Shown piece by piece: positions 1 through 6,109 of a DNA stretch of 16,876 nucleotides. The DNA comes from an uncultured bacterium (lineage in GTDB: Bacteria; Cyanobacteriota; Vampirovibrionia; Gastranaerophilales; Gastranaerophilaceae). The position numbers and the translations under genes were made by a program. The stretch spans positions 1-16,876 of the forward strand of contig CALAWF010000210.1 of the NCBI GenBank assembly GCA_937894665.1. The letters are read 5' to 3'. The notes under the pieces are model-generated. The model worked only from the letters and a program-made list of their open reading frames with translations. It searched no databases and was not told where the DNA came from. Position 1 is the stretch's first letter. Every line of letters begins with the position of its first letter.

Positions 1-15
1 CGTTGACTTTTCGAT

Positions 16-42
16 GGTAAAGCTGTTTGCCGAGGTCGGCTT
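16..42. repeat. Possible degraded REP-like palindrome remnant
   Basis: The stretch contains GGTAAAGC followed by a small dyad (arms GCCGA 29-33 and TCGGC 36-40) and AGGTCGGCTT. These pieces match the two halves of the palindrome found intact at 9947-9970, but in swapped order, as at the joint of two adjacent copies. It lies just downstream of the prepilin stop on the minus strand. The resemblance is short and could be chance. Confidence 0.3.
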
Positions 43-58
43 TCGAATACTTAAAAGG

Positions 59-815
59 TTATTTTTCAGTATTCATAATATATCTAACCGCTGCAGTAGC
101 TGGAGCAACAGAACCATTATGAATTCTGACAGGAAAAATATCTGTTACATCCTTATTTTTGACGATACAATCGTTTTTAGACAATGAATTATCACCTACA
201 GAACAACGCACTTCTTTATTCGGACCACTTGTACCATTAACATCAATAAAACCAATACAATATGACATCGTTTCATCTGGTAAATAACCATTGTCTTTGA
301 TTTCGCCTCCGATTTCGAGAGAACAGGAATTCCTACCCAATCCTTTTTCAAATGCAAAAATAGAACCATCTGCCATCTGCCAAAGTATAAGCATGAAAAC
401 TACTTAAGTCTTTAAAACTCCAAACTAGGGCAGAATAAGGAATAGTAGCATTATAGGAGAGTATAGAATCTCCTTTCCGCACTTTCAAATCAGTAACACT
501 ATTAAAATAAGTTGCACCAGTCAAAGTTCCATTAAGCAATGCACAAATTGATGTAGAATTTTCAGGATTATCTTTTCCTCCATCATTTGAACATTTTTCT
601 CCTATTCCACCAAAATCAAAATCATACATCGCCTGACTCATTTTTGCTGCTTGGCTAAGTGTTGATACAGTCTTTTTAAATTGACTTCTATACTTTTGAT
701 TATTTGTGTTTGCAATAAGAGTTGGAATGGTTATTGCTGCAACAACACCAATAATTCCGAGTGTTATTAAAACCTCTGCAAGTGTAAAGGCTTTACTATA
801 ATTCCAAGTTTTCAT
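59..815 (-). pseudogene. Prepilin-like protein, frameshifted by a 7-bp tandem duplication
   Basis: Type IV pilin/pseudopilin-like protein, expected to be processed by prepilin peptidase and anchored in the inner membrane by its N-terminal helix. The N-terminal part (348-815) starts with a short basic leader and KA/FTLAEVLITLGII. Glu falls at mature position 5 and a hydrophobic helix of about 20 residues follows. The frame then ends at a TGA at 348. The rest of the protein continues in another frame to 59 and carries a DVNGTSGPN motif like the DINGNKRPN motif of the paralogue at 9212. The frames separate at a tandem GGCAGAT repeat (minus strand; 366-379). Removing one 7-bp unit gives one reading frame of 250 codons with LADGSIFAF across the joint. 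A good ribosome site (AAGGAG) precedes the ATG. The gene could be a pseudogene, a phase-variable gene in the OFF state, or a sequencing error; I favour a real duplication. Confidence 0.8.
366..379. repeat. 7-bp tandem duplication that breaks the prepilin frame
   Basis: CCATCTG occurs twice in direct tandem (366-372 and 373-379), followed by CC (380-381), so the 7-bp period runs for 16 bases. Seven is not a multiple of three, so the extra copy shifts the frame. Deleting one copy restores a continuous prepilin frame. Confidence 0.9.
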
Positions 816-865
816 TTAAGCTCCTTATATCTATTAACAAATAAAGTATAGCGAATATATTAATA

Positions 866-887
866 ATTATAGTTATACAACTATAAT
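866..887. promoter_or_regulatory. Inverted repeat over the prepilin/HTH divergent promoter (putative operator)
   Basis: Perfect 9-bp arms ATTATAGTT (866-874) and AACTATAAT (879-887) are separated by 4 bases. The dyad covers the -10 and spacer of the prepilin promoter. Its other arm provides a TATAAT (882-887) pointing towards the HTH gene at 936, although no good -35 lies 17 bases before that. A dimeric regulator bound here would block both directions. The HTH protein encoded next door is the natural candidate by position; this is inference. Confidence 0.55.
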
Positions 888-894
888 ATGTCAA
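866..894 (-). promoter_or_regulatory. Consensus sigma70-type promoter of the first prepilin
   Basis: Read on the minus strand this is TTGACA (894-889), a 17-base spacer and TATAAT (871-866), a perfect match to the vegetative consensus. The predicted start of transcription is near 859, giving a leader of about 44 nt with an AAGGAG ribosome site before the ATG at 815. Confidence 0.8.
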
Positions 895-935
895 CTGTCT
901 TGAGTTTCAAAAAAAGAGAGAATAAAATTAATTAA

Positions 936-1163
936 ATGGAATATAAATTTGAAAATATTAAAATAATAGATTTTATAAAAACCCTTACTGTTTATAAGGG
1001 AACATCCCTGAGAAAACTTATTGCAAAACTTGCACTACAAAAGGGTATTAGCGATTGTTATTCAAATTTTTATGCAAAACTGAAAAAAGAAACAATTAAA
1101 TTCTCCGAAGTTGCAGATATTGCAGATGCACTTGGTTATGAAATTATTTTCAAAGAAAAGTAG
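936..1163 (+). CDS. Small helix-turn-helix protein, divergent from prepilin
   Basis: A 75-residue, lysine-rich protein with no membrane segment. Residues about 22-70 read as a small all-helical DNA-binding-like domain. The pattern TSLRKLIAKL, then Y, then a KL..E segment, then FSE...IADALGY.I.F matches the 74-residue protein at 8877-9101 without gaps: about 16 identities over roughly 59 aligned residues by eye. The general look is Cro/C1-like or DUF6471-like, but I cannot assign a family firmly. It lies 120 bp from the divergent prepilin start, with a 22-bp dyad between them, and ends at a strong terminator shared with the convergent permease operon. A role as local regulator of the pilin gene is inferred from position and from the second copy of the arrangement. 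The ATG has only a weak purine-rich stretch (AGAGAG) far upstream. Confidence 0.7.
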   Translation: MEYKFENIKIIDFIKTLTVYKGTSLRKLIAKLALQKGISDCYSNFYAKLKKETIKFSEVADIADALGYEIIFKEK

Positions 1164-1168
1164 TACAA

Positions 1169-1195
1169 AAAAGGAAGTGATAAACACTTCCTTTT
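1169..1195. terminator. Bidirectional intrinsic terminator
   Basis: Perfect 11-bp arms AAAAGGAAGTG (1169-1179) and CACTTCCTTTT (1185-1195) flank a 5-base loop. The A run on one side and T run on the other make it work in both directions. It sits between the convergent HTH gene (stop at 1163) and permease (stop at 1201). Confidence 0.85.
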
Positions 1196-1200
1196 CAATA

Positions 1201-2748
1201 TTATTCAGCTTTTTTAACCTTTCTAATTATTCGTCCTCTTTCTTCTACACGTTTTTGGTGGTAGCCATAAAATGCGTAAATCAATATTCCGATAAATAAC
1301 CAAATTGCGAAATATACAGAAGAAGTTTTTAGTGTTTTCAATGAGAAGACAATCAAAACTCCGCAAATCAAGATTCCTAAAATTGGGAACCAAGGACAGA
1401 ATGGAACTTTGAAAGGTCGTGGTCTATCCGGATTAGTTTTTCTCAAAATCAATACAGCTAAACAAATAATTACGAAAGATGTGAAGGTTCCGAAATTACA
1501 CAATGCAGCAGAAATGTTCAAATCCATAAACAATCCGCATACAATAACCACAATTCCGGAAATCCAAGTCATTACGTGAGGAGTTCTATATTTTCTGTGA
1601 ATTAATCTCCAAGATTTTGGTAAAAATCTATCACGGCTAATGGCATATAAAATTCTTGTTGTACCTAATTGATAAATTAACAAAACTGAAGTCAATGCAC
1701 ACAACGCACCAATTGAAATTAAACCTGCAAACCAATCTTTCCCGATATAGCTCATTGCGTGAGCTATAGGAGCTTGAATATCAATTCTTTCGATAGGAAC
1801 AATCCCTGTCAAAACTAACGCTACACATACATACAAAATTGTACAAATAACTAATGTTCCCAAAATCGCAATAGGCAAATCTCTTTGAGGATTTTCGGTT
1901 TCTTCTGCAGTTGTTGAAATTGCATCAAAGCCGATATAAGCAAAGAAGATTAAAAACGCACCCATAATTACGCCTGTTGGGTCTTGTGGGAAGAAAGGAG
2001 TCCAATGTTCCGGTTTTACGTAAAATGCACCTACGATAATGAAAGACAAAATCATAAACATGTTTACACCAACCATAATACTTGCAACTCTTGTTGATTC
2101 CTTAACGCCACGAACCAAAAGCATTGTCAATATCAATACAATTGCAACCGCCGGAAGATTCACTGCAAAAGGAATATGTCCAAATAAATACGGAATTTTA
2201 TCGTGAATATCCCAATGATTATTATTACAAATTGCAACCATTGTTTTATAATCGTATCTTAGCCAAATAGGGAAATTAACCACAAAGTCCGGCAAATATT
2301 GTTTAAAACCTTTTAAAAATTGGATGAAATAACCTGTCCAAGCACTTGCAACAGTAATATTACCGATTGCATACTCAAGCATCAAAATCCATCCGACCAT
2401 CCAAGCCATAAATTCACCCATTGTTGCATAGGTATAAGTATAAGCACTACCCGCAACAGGAATCATTGATGCAATTTCGGAATAACAAAGTGCTGAAAAT
2501 ACACAAGCAACTGCAGCCAATACCATTGAAATTACAATAGCCGGACCAGCTCCCGCACTTTCAGTACTCCCAGTGATTGCAGTACCGATAATTGTAAAAA
2601 TACCGGTTCCAACAACCGCACCAATACCGATTACGATAAGGTCGAATACGTTTAATGTCTTTTTTAGCTCTGAACGTTTACTTGTGTTAATAAGGTCGTC
2701 CATGCTTTTTCTTTTAAATATATTTCGGCAAATTTGTTTCAAATCCAT
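1201..2748 (-). CDS. APC-family amino acid permease (copy 1)
   Basis: A polytopic inner-membrane transporter of 515 residues in the amino acid-polyamine-organocation superfamily, closest in style to the YfnA/CAT group. A charged cytoplasmic N-terminus of about 35 residues is followed by the first membrane helix with the family's glycine motif GIGAVVGTGIF, then SALCYSEIASMIPVAGSAYTY and FIFFAYIGFDAISTTAEE-type segments. These are the conserved helix 1, 3 and 6 regions of APC transporters. About 12-14 hydrophobic segments are visible and the length is normal. The substrate cannot be read from sequence; cationic or other amino acids are typical for the group. It follows a close paralogue after 14 bp and is probably the last gene of a glyQ-permease-permease transcript ending at the 1169-1195 hairpin. 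The ribosome site is AGGAAA before ATG. Confidence 0.88.
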   Translation of the reverse strand: MDLKQICRNIFKRKSMDDLINTSKRSELKKTLNVFDLIVIGIGAVVGTGIFTIIGTAITGSTESAGAGPAIVISMVLAAVACVFSALCYSEIASMIPVAGSAYTYTYATMGEFMAWMVGWILMLEYAIGNITVASAWTGYFIQFLKGFKQYLPDFVVNFPIWLRYDYKTMVAICNNNHWDIHDKIPYLFGHIPFAVNLPAVAIVLILTMLLVRGVKESTRVASIMVGVNMFMILSFIIVGAFYVKPEHWTPFFPQDPTGVIMGAFLIFFAYIGFDAISTTAEETENPQRDLPIAILGTLVICTILYVCVALVLTGIVPIERIDIQAPIAHAMSYIGKDWFAGLISIGALCALTSVLLIYQLGTTRILYAISRDRFLPKSWRLIHRKYRTPHVMTWISGIVVIVCGLFMDLNISAALCNFGTFTSFVIICLAVLILRKTNPDRPRPFKVPFCPWFPILGILICGVLIVFSLKTLKTSSVYFAIWLFIGILIYAFYGYHQKRVEERGRIIRKVKKAE

Positions 2749-2762
2749 TTTTATACTTTTTC

Positions 2763-4349
2763 CTAATCTTCCGTTGTTCCGTGTACGATTTCTCTATGGA
2801 TTTTATTTTCGTTATTTCTATTTTTGATAAATCCGTATAAGAGGTAAATAATAGCTCCAACACCTAGCCATACAGGGAATAACAATGCTGAACTACCAGC
2901 TTGAGTTGATTTATAAATCATCAAGCCACCACAACAAAGGATTCCCAAAGTTGGAGTTACTGGTGAAAATGGAACTTTGAAAGGTCTTTCTCTATTTGGG
3001 TCTGTATGACGTAAAATCAATACCGCAACACAAACAATAATGAAAGAAGTAAATGTTCCGTAGTTACATAATTCTGCGGCTACATCCAAATTAAGAGTCA
3101 AAATACCGATAACAGCTAAAATTCCAACCGTCCAAGTTAATAAAGCAGGAGTTTTTAGTTTTGGATCAATTTTTTGAAATCTTTGAGAAATAAAGTGATC
3201 ACGGCTCATTGCGAACAAAATTCTTGTTGCAGCCATTTCCAAAACCAACAATACAGATGTTAAACCAGCCAAAGAACCGATTGAAATCAATCCTGCAGCC
3301 CAGTTTTGTTTAGCTTGCATCATGCAATAAGCCATTGGAGCTTTCAAAAAGTCTAACGGAACAGGACCGCTTGTATTTTGCATACCTGTTAAAACAAGAG
3401 CAACTAATACGTAAACAATTGTTGTGATTATAAGAGAACCGATAATACCAATCGGCAAATCTTTTTGAGGATTTTTACATTCTTCTGCTGCAGTTGCTAA
3501 AGCATCAAAACCGATGTAAGCAAAGAAGATCAAAAATGCTGCAGACCAAATTCCAGACATTCCGTTTGGAGCGAATGGATGCCAATTTGCCGGTGTTACG
3601 AAAAACGCACCAGCTAAAATAAACAACCCAATAACAGCAAGTTTAATAAATACCATTAAACCAGCCATTTTAGCAGAATCTTTTGTACCTTTAACCAAAA
3701 TTGAAGTAATTAAAAGAACAATAAGAATTGCCGGTAAATTTATACAAATTGGCACAATGCCAAATAATTTCGGAATAAATACATTAGGGTTAGCTGCTGC
3801 AATTTTTCCGGCAGAAAATACATCGTTAGTTAACCAAACCGGAGGATGAGCAAGCCAAGCCGGCAATACATTTTCAAAACCGGAAAGGAACTGTACCAAA
3901 TGGTTAGACCACGCACACGCTACGGCAATAAATCCGATAGCGTATTCAAGCATCAAAACCCAGCCAACCATCCATGCTGCAAATTCTCCCAAAGTTGCAA
4001 ATGTGTATGTATAAGCACCACCTGCAACCGGAATCATTGTTGCGAATTCTGAATAGCATAATGCTGAAAATATACAAGCGATAGCTGCAATAATCATTGA
4101 TACCATAAGAGCAGGTCCTGCACCTAAGCTGGAACCGTCTGCACTTCCCGCCGCAGCAATACCGACAACTGCGAAAATACCAGAACCAATAATTGCACCT
4201 ACACCTAAAACGATTAAATCTACAACTCCAAGAGTTTTTTCCAAACCTTGAGCTTTTGCTTCTGCAAGCATTTCATCCGGAGCTTTTATCCTAGTAATAT
4301 TTTTCAAAAAATTTCTGGTAAAAGTCGCTCTGTTAAATTTTTCAGCCAT
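2763..4349 (-). CDS. APC-family amino acid permease (copy 2)
   Basis: A 528-residue paralogue of the next gene downstream, with the same motifs in the same order: GVGAIIGSGIF in helix 1, SALCYSEFATMIPVAGGAYTYTF, WMVGWVLMLEYAIG, and AYIGFDALATAAEE in the helix 6 region. The two proteins look about half identical by eye, the signature of an old tandem duplication. The charged N-terminal tail (about 40 residues) and the loops between helices differ most, so the pair may differ in substrate or regulation. It lies 15 bp after glyQ, with an AAGGA ribosome site, so cotranscription with glyQ is likely. The expected role is amino-acid uptake or exchange at the inner membrane; the substrate is unknown. 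Confidence 0.88.
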   Translation of the reverse strand: MAEKFNRATFTRNFLKNITRIKAPDEMLAEAKAQGLEKTLGVVDLIVLGVGAIIGSGIFAVVGIAAAGSADGSSLGAGPALMVSMIIAAIACIFSALCYSEFATMIPVAGGAYTYTFATLGEFAAWMVGWVLMLEYAIGFIAVACAWSNHLVQFLSGFENVLPAWLAHPPVWLTNDVFSAGKIAAANPNVFIPKLFGIVPICINLPAILIVLLITSILVKGTKDSAKMAGLMVFIKLAVIGLFILAGAFFVTPANWHPFAPNGMSGIWSAAFLIFFAYIGFDALATAAEECKNPQKDLPIGIIGSLIITTIVYVLVALVLTGMQNTSGPVPLDFLKAPMAYCMMQAKQNWAAGLISIGSLAGLTSVLLVLEMAATRILFAMSRDHFISQRFQKIDPKLKTPALLTWTVGILAVIGILTLNLDVAAELCNYGTFTSFIIVCVAVLILRHTDPNRERPFKVPFSPVTPTLGILCCGGLMIYKSTQAGSSALLFPVWLGVGAIIYLLYGFIKNRNNENKIHREIVHGTTED

Positions 4350-4364
4350 TTACATTCCTTATAT

Positions 4365-5255
4365 TTAAACTACACCTGTTTCTTTTTTACAAAGAGGGAA
4401 GCCCATTGCTTCTCTTTGTTCTACGTACATTCTCGCAACAGCGGATGCCATTGTTCTTACTCTTCCGATAAAGTTATTTCTTTCATCTTTACTGATAACA
4501 CCGTGAGCATCAAGTAAATTGAAAGTATGAGAACATTTCAAAACGTAATCATAAGCAGGCAAAACAAGTTTTGCTGCTAAACAATTATCAACTTCTTTTT
4601 GATACAAGTCGAACATTTTGAATAGTGCATCGGTATCAGAAACTTCAAAATTGTACTTAGAAGTTTCAATTTCGTTTTGCAAATAAATATCACCATATTT
4701 CAATGTATCATTCCACATAATATCATATACAGATTCTTTGTTTTGAAGATACATTGCAATACGTTCCAAACCGTAAGTTAATTCAAGTGCAACAGGTTTA
4801 ACTTCAACACCGCCAACTTGTTGGAAATAAGTGAACTGTGTAACTTCCATTCCATCTAACCAAACTTCCCAACCAACACCGGCAGCTCCTAATGTTGGAG
4901 ATTCCCAGTTATCTTCAACGAATCTTACATCGTGTTCTTTCAAATCAATCCCCATAGCTTCTAAGCTCTTTAGATAAAGTTCTTGAGCATTGTCAGGAGA
5001 TGGTTTTAAAATAACTTGGAATTGGAAGTAATGTCCAAGTCTGTTTGGGTTTTCACCATATCTAGCGTCAGTTGGACGTCTGCAAGGTTCAATCATTGCA
5101 GTATTCCAAGGTTCAGGACCTAGTGAACGCAAGAAAGTTGCAGGGTTCATTGTTGAAGCCCCTTTTTCAATATCATAAGGTTGTTGAATTATACAACCGT
5201 AATCTGACCAAAACTTTTGTAAGTTAAAAACTAATTCTTGAAAATTTAATGCCAT
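4365..5255 (-). CDS. glyQ: Glycyl-tRNA synthetase alpha subunit
   Basis: Catalytic alpha subunit of the bacterial alpha2-beta2 glycyl-tRNA synthetase, which charges tRNA-Gly in the cytoplasm. The sequence is highly typical from start to end: NFQELVFNLQKFWSDYGC, QQPYDIEKGASTMNPATFLR, EPCRRPTDARYGENPNRLG, and TQFTYFQQVGG. The length (296 residues) matches the family. I start it at the ATG at 5255 (MALNFQEL), which has GGAA about 9 bases upstream; an in-frame TTG at 5267 would add four residues and is less likely. The beta subunit gene (glyS), often adjacent in other bacteria, is not in this window; two amino-acid permeases follow instead. Confidence 0.96.
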   Translation of the reverse strand: MALNFQELVFNLQKFWSDYGCIIQQPYDIEKGASTMNPATFLRSLGPEPWNTAMIEPCRRPTDARYGENPNRLGHYFQFQVILKPSPDNAQELYLKSLEAMGIDLKEHDVRFVEDNWESPTLGAAGVGWEVWLDGMEVTQFTYFQQVGGVEVKPVALELTYGLERIAMYLQNKESVYDIMWNDTLKYGDIYLQNEIETSKYNFEVSDTDALFKMFDLYQKEVDNCLAAKLVLPAYDYVLKCSHTFNLLDAHGVISKDERNNFIGRVRTMASAVARMYVEQREAMGFPLCKKETGVV

Positions 5256-5294
5256 AACATATTCCAATATTGTACTATCTACACTCGTTACTCT

Positions 5295-5323
5295 ATCGTA
5301 TTACCGACATAGTAAGATTTCAA
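5295..5323 (-). promoter_or_regulatory. Candidate glyQ promoter
   Basis: On the minus strand: TTGAAA (5323-5318), 17-base spacer, TACGAT (5300-5295). This leaves a leader of about 33 nt before the ATG at 5255, too short for a T-box riboswitch. Confidence 0.45.
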
Positions 5324-5328
5324 CTTTT

Positions 5329-5346
5329 ATGTAACATTTGTTACAT
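5329..5346. promoter_or_regulatory. Perfect palindrome upstream of the glyQ promoter
   Basis: Arms ATGTAACA (5329-5336) and TGTTACAT (5339-5346) are separated by TT. The dyad ends 5 bp upstream of the candidate -35 box of glyQ, the usual place for an activator or repressor site. No regulator can be named from the sequence. Confidence 0.45.
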
Positions 5347-5350
5347 TTTA

Positions 5351-5396
5351 GAATAAGGGAATAGGGGAAAAGGAAATAAGGAAATAAGGAAATAAG
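5351..5396. repeat. Purine-rich 8-bp tandem repeat
   Basis: Three exact copies of GAAATAAG run from 5373 to 5396, preceded by degenerate units (GAATAAGG, GAATAGGG). The strand is almost free of C. It lies between the glyQ palindrome and a dispersed repeat. Confidence 0.75.
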
Positions 5397-5409
5397 TTCG
5401 TTGCGGTTC

Positions 5410-5437
5410 CGTCATTCTGAGCGAAGCGAAGAATCTC
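5410..5437. repeat. Dispersed 'GTCATTCTGAGCGAAGCGAAGAATC' type intergenic repeat
   Basis: The segment begins CGTCATTCTGAG and continues GCGAAGCGAAGAATCTC. ATTCT and AGAAT form a short stem around the GCGAAGCG core. This is a widely seen intergenic repeat whose chance translation gives peptides such as HSERSEES. A degraded copy of its first half recurs at 16775. Confidence 0.65.
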
Positions 5438-5445
5438 TTACGTTA

Positions 5446-5473
5446 AAAGGTCGGCCTAGTAAAGCCGACCTTT
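5446..5473. repeat. REP-like palindrome, copy 1 (also terminator-like)
   Basis: Arms AAAGGTCGGC (5446-5455) and GCCGACCTTT (5464-5473) are a perfect 10-bp inverted repeat around an 8-base loop. The core differs at only two positions from the 24-bp palindrome at 9947-9970. It lies just downstream of the gene ending at 5501, and its minus-strand product would be a GC-rich hairpin ending in a short T run, so it may also terminate that transcript. Confidence 0.75.
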
Positions 5474-5500
5474 ATAACTATAAAAAATCCACAATTTCTT

Positions 5501-5728
5501 TTAAGCAACAGCATGCAAAACTGCAAATAGTGGACTTATTGCAGCAAGACCTACTTTTTTTGCAGCTTCTGGATGTTCTTTTGCTAATGAAATTGCTCCA
5601 TAAGCCGGACAAGTAACTTTAGCAACTCCTTTTGCAACTTTTTTAGCTGCTTGTGGATGTTCCATTGCTGTTTTCGCTATGCCATAACCAGGGCAAGCAA
5701 TTCTTAAAACCGTATCCAAAATTGACAT
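5501..5728 (-). CDS. Unknown 75-residue protein with internal duplication
   Basis: I do not recognise this protein. It is short, basic and alanine-rich. It contains two 20-residue units with a period of 28 residues (12-31 and 40-59), both of the form CP-x-YG-...-A-x-EHP-x-AAKKV, with 13 of 20 positions identical. Each unit carries one cysteine and one EHP. The C-terminus (GLAAISPLFAVLHAVA) is hydrophobic, but there is no signal peptide or clear transmembrane anchor. A strong AAGGAG ribosome site about 7 bases before the ATG supports it as a real gene. It stands alone, separated from the upstream operon by a hairpin and followed by a REP-like palindrome. No function is proposed. Confidence 0.7.
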   Translation of the reverse strand: MSILDTVLRIACPGYGIAKTAMEHPQAAKKVAKGVAKVTCPAYGAISLAKEHPEAAKKVGLAAISPLFAVLHAVA

Positions 5729-5767
5729 ATCTTTTCTCCTTAATCTTTATGTTCCCCATATATATAA

Positions 5768-5812
5768 AAGAAATCTTGTGCTAAAAATTGTTTTTTTGAC
5801 ACAAGATTTCTT
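5768..5812 (-). terminator. Long-stem hairpin, probable operon terminator
   Basis: Perfect 13-bp arms AAGAAATCTTGTG (5768-5780) and CACAAGATTTCTT (5800-5812) flank a 19-base loop whose AAAAA and TTTTT runs can pair further. On the minus strand the stem is followed by TTTATATATA. It lies just after the last gene of the rbfA operon (stop at 5834), so termination is likely. The stem is AT-rich for a classical terminator. Confidence 0.6.
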
Positions 5813-5833
5813 AATAATTGGTAATATTTTATA

Positions 5834-6103
5834 TTATGGACAAAGACTTTCCCAATCCGGTTCGTCCGGCTCTTCCCCCGGTTCAATTATATGCTCCCCA
5901 CATTCAAGCATTACTTGCAATGACAACTTTAACTGCTTTTTGTAATTTTCTCTTGCTCTTGCTAAAGTTTTTGCACAGAATGTAAAACTTGGGATTTCTT
6001 TTATTTCGATGTAATAGTAAGGATTTCCATCAAAATCCAAATCTTGACCTTCTATTAGTGTCCAGTTTAAGTTTAAGTAATAATCTAAATCTTTTTCACT
6101 CAT
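5834..6103 (-). CDS. HicB-like domain protein (orphan)
   Basis: An 89-residue protein resembling the HicB antitoxin fold. It opens with MSEKDLDYYLNLNWTL, then YYIEIKEIPSFTFCAKTLARARENYKKQLKLSLQVML and EHIIEP, which match the HicB strand-helix pattern (substrate-like beta strands, a 'T..EA..n..' helix, and a terminal '(I)PxP'-like end). No C-terminal DNA-binding domain is present and the tail is acidic. No HicA toxin (short double-stranded-RNA-binding-like ORF with a catalytic His) is adjacent on either side. It is 6 bp after the GerMN gene, so it is probably the last gene of the rbfA operon. A stand-alone HicB-like protein may have a role other than antitoxin; function unknown. Confidence 0.6.
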   Translation of the reverse strand: MSEKDLDYYLNLNWTLIEGQDLDFDGNPYYYIEIKEIPSFTFCAKTLARARENYKKQLKLSLQVMLECGEHIIEPGEEPDEPDWESLCP

Positions 6104-6109
6104 ATTAAA

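Noticed and set aside
1..58. Possible tRNA fragment because of TTCGAAT-like bases near 42-48
   Set aside because: No cloverleaf arms can be formed around it and no acceptor stem is present; the repeat-remnant reading fits better.
5256..5350. T-box riboswitch upstream of glyQ
   Set aside because: The candidate promoter leaves a leader of only about 33 nt, and no T-box sequence or terminator hairpin is present.
5401..5616. Plus-strand open frame beginning MRFRHSERSEESLTLKGR
   Set aside because: Its N-terminus is the chance translation of the CGTCATTCTGAGCGAAGCG repeat, it then reads through the REP-like palindrome, and it is antisense to the gene at 5501-5728. Such HSERSEES peptides are well-known false ORFs.
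5834..6103. A HicAB toxin-antitoxin pair
   Set aside because: Neither neighbouring gene nor the short gaps encode a HicA-like toxin, so only an orphan HicB-like protein is supported.
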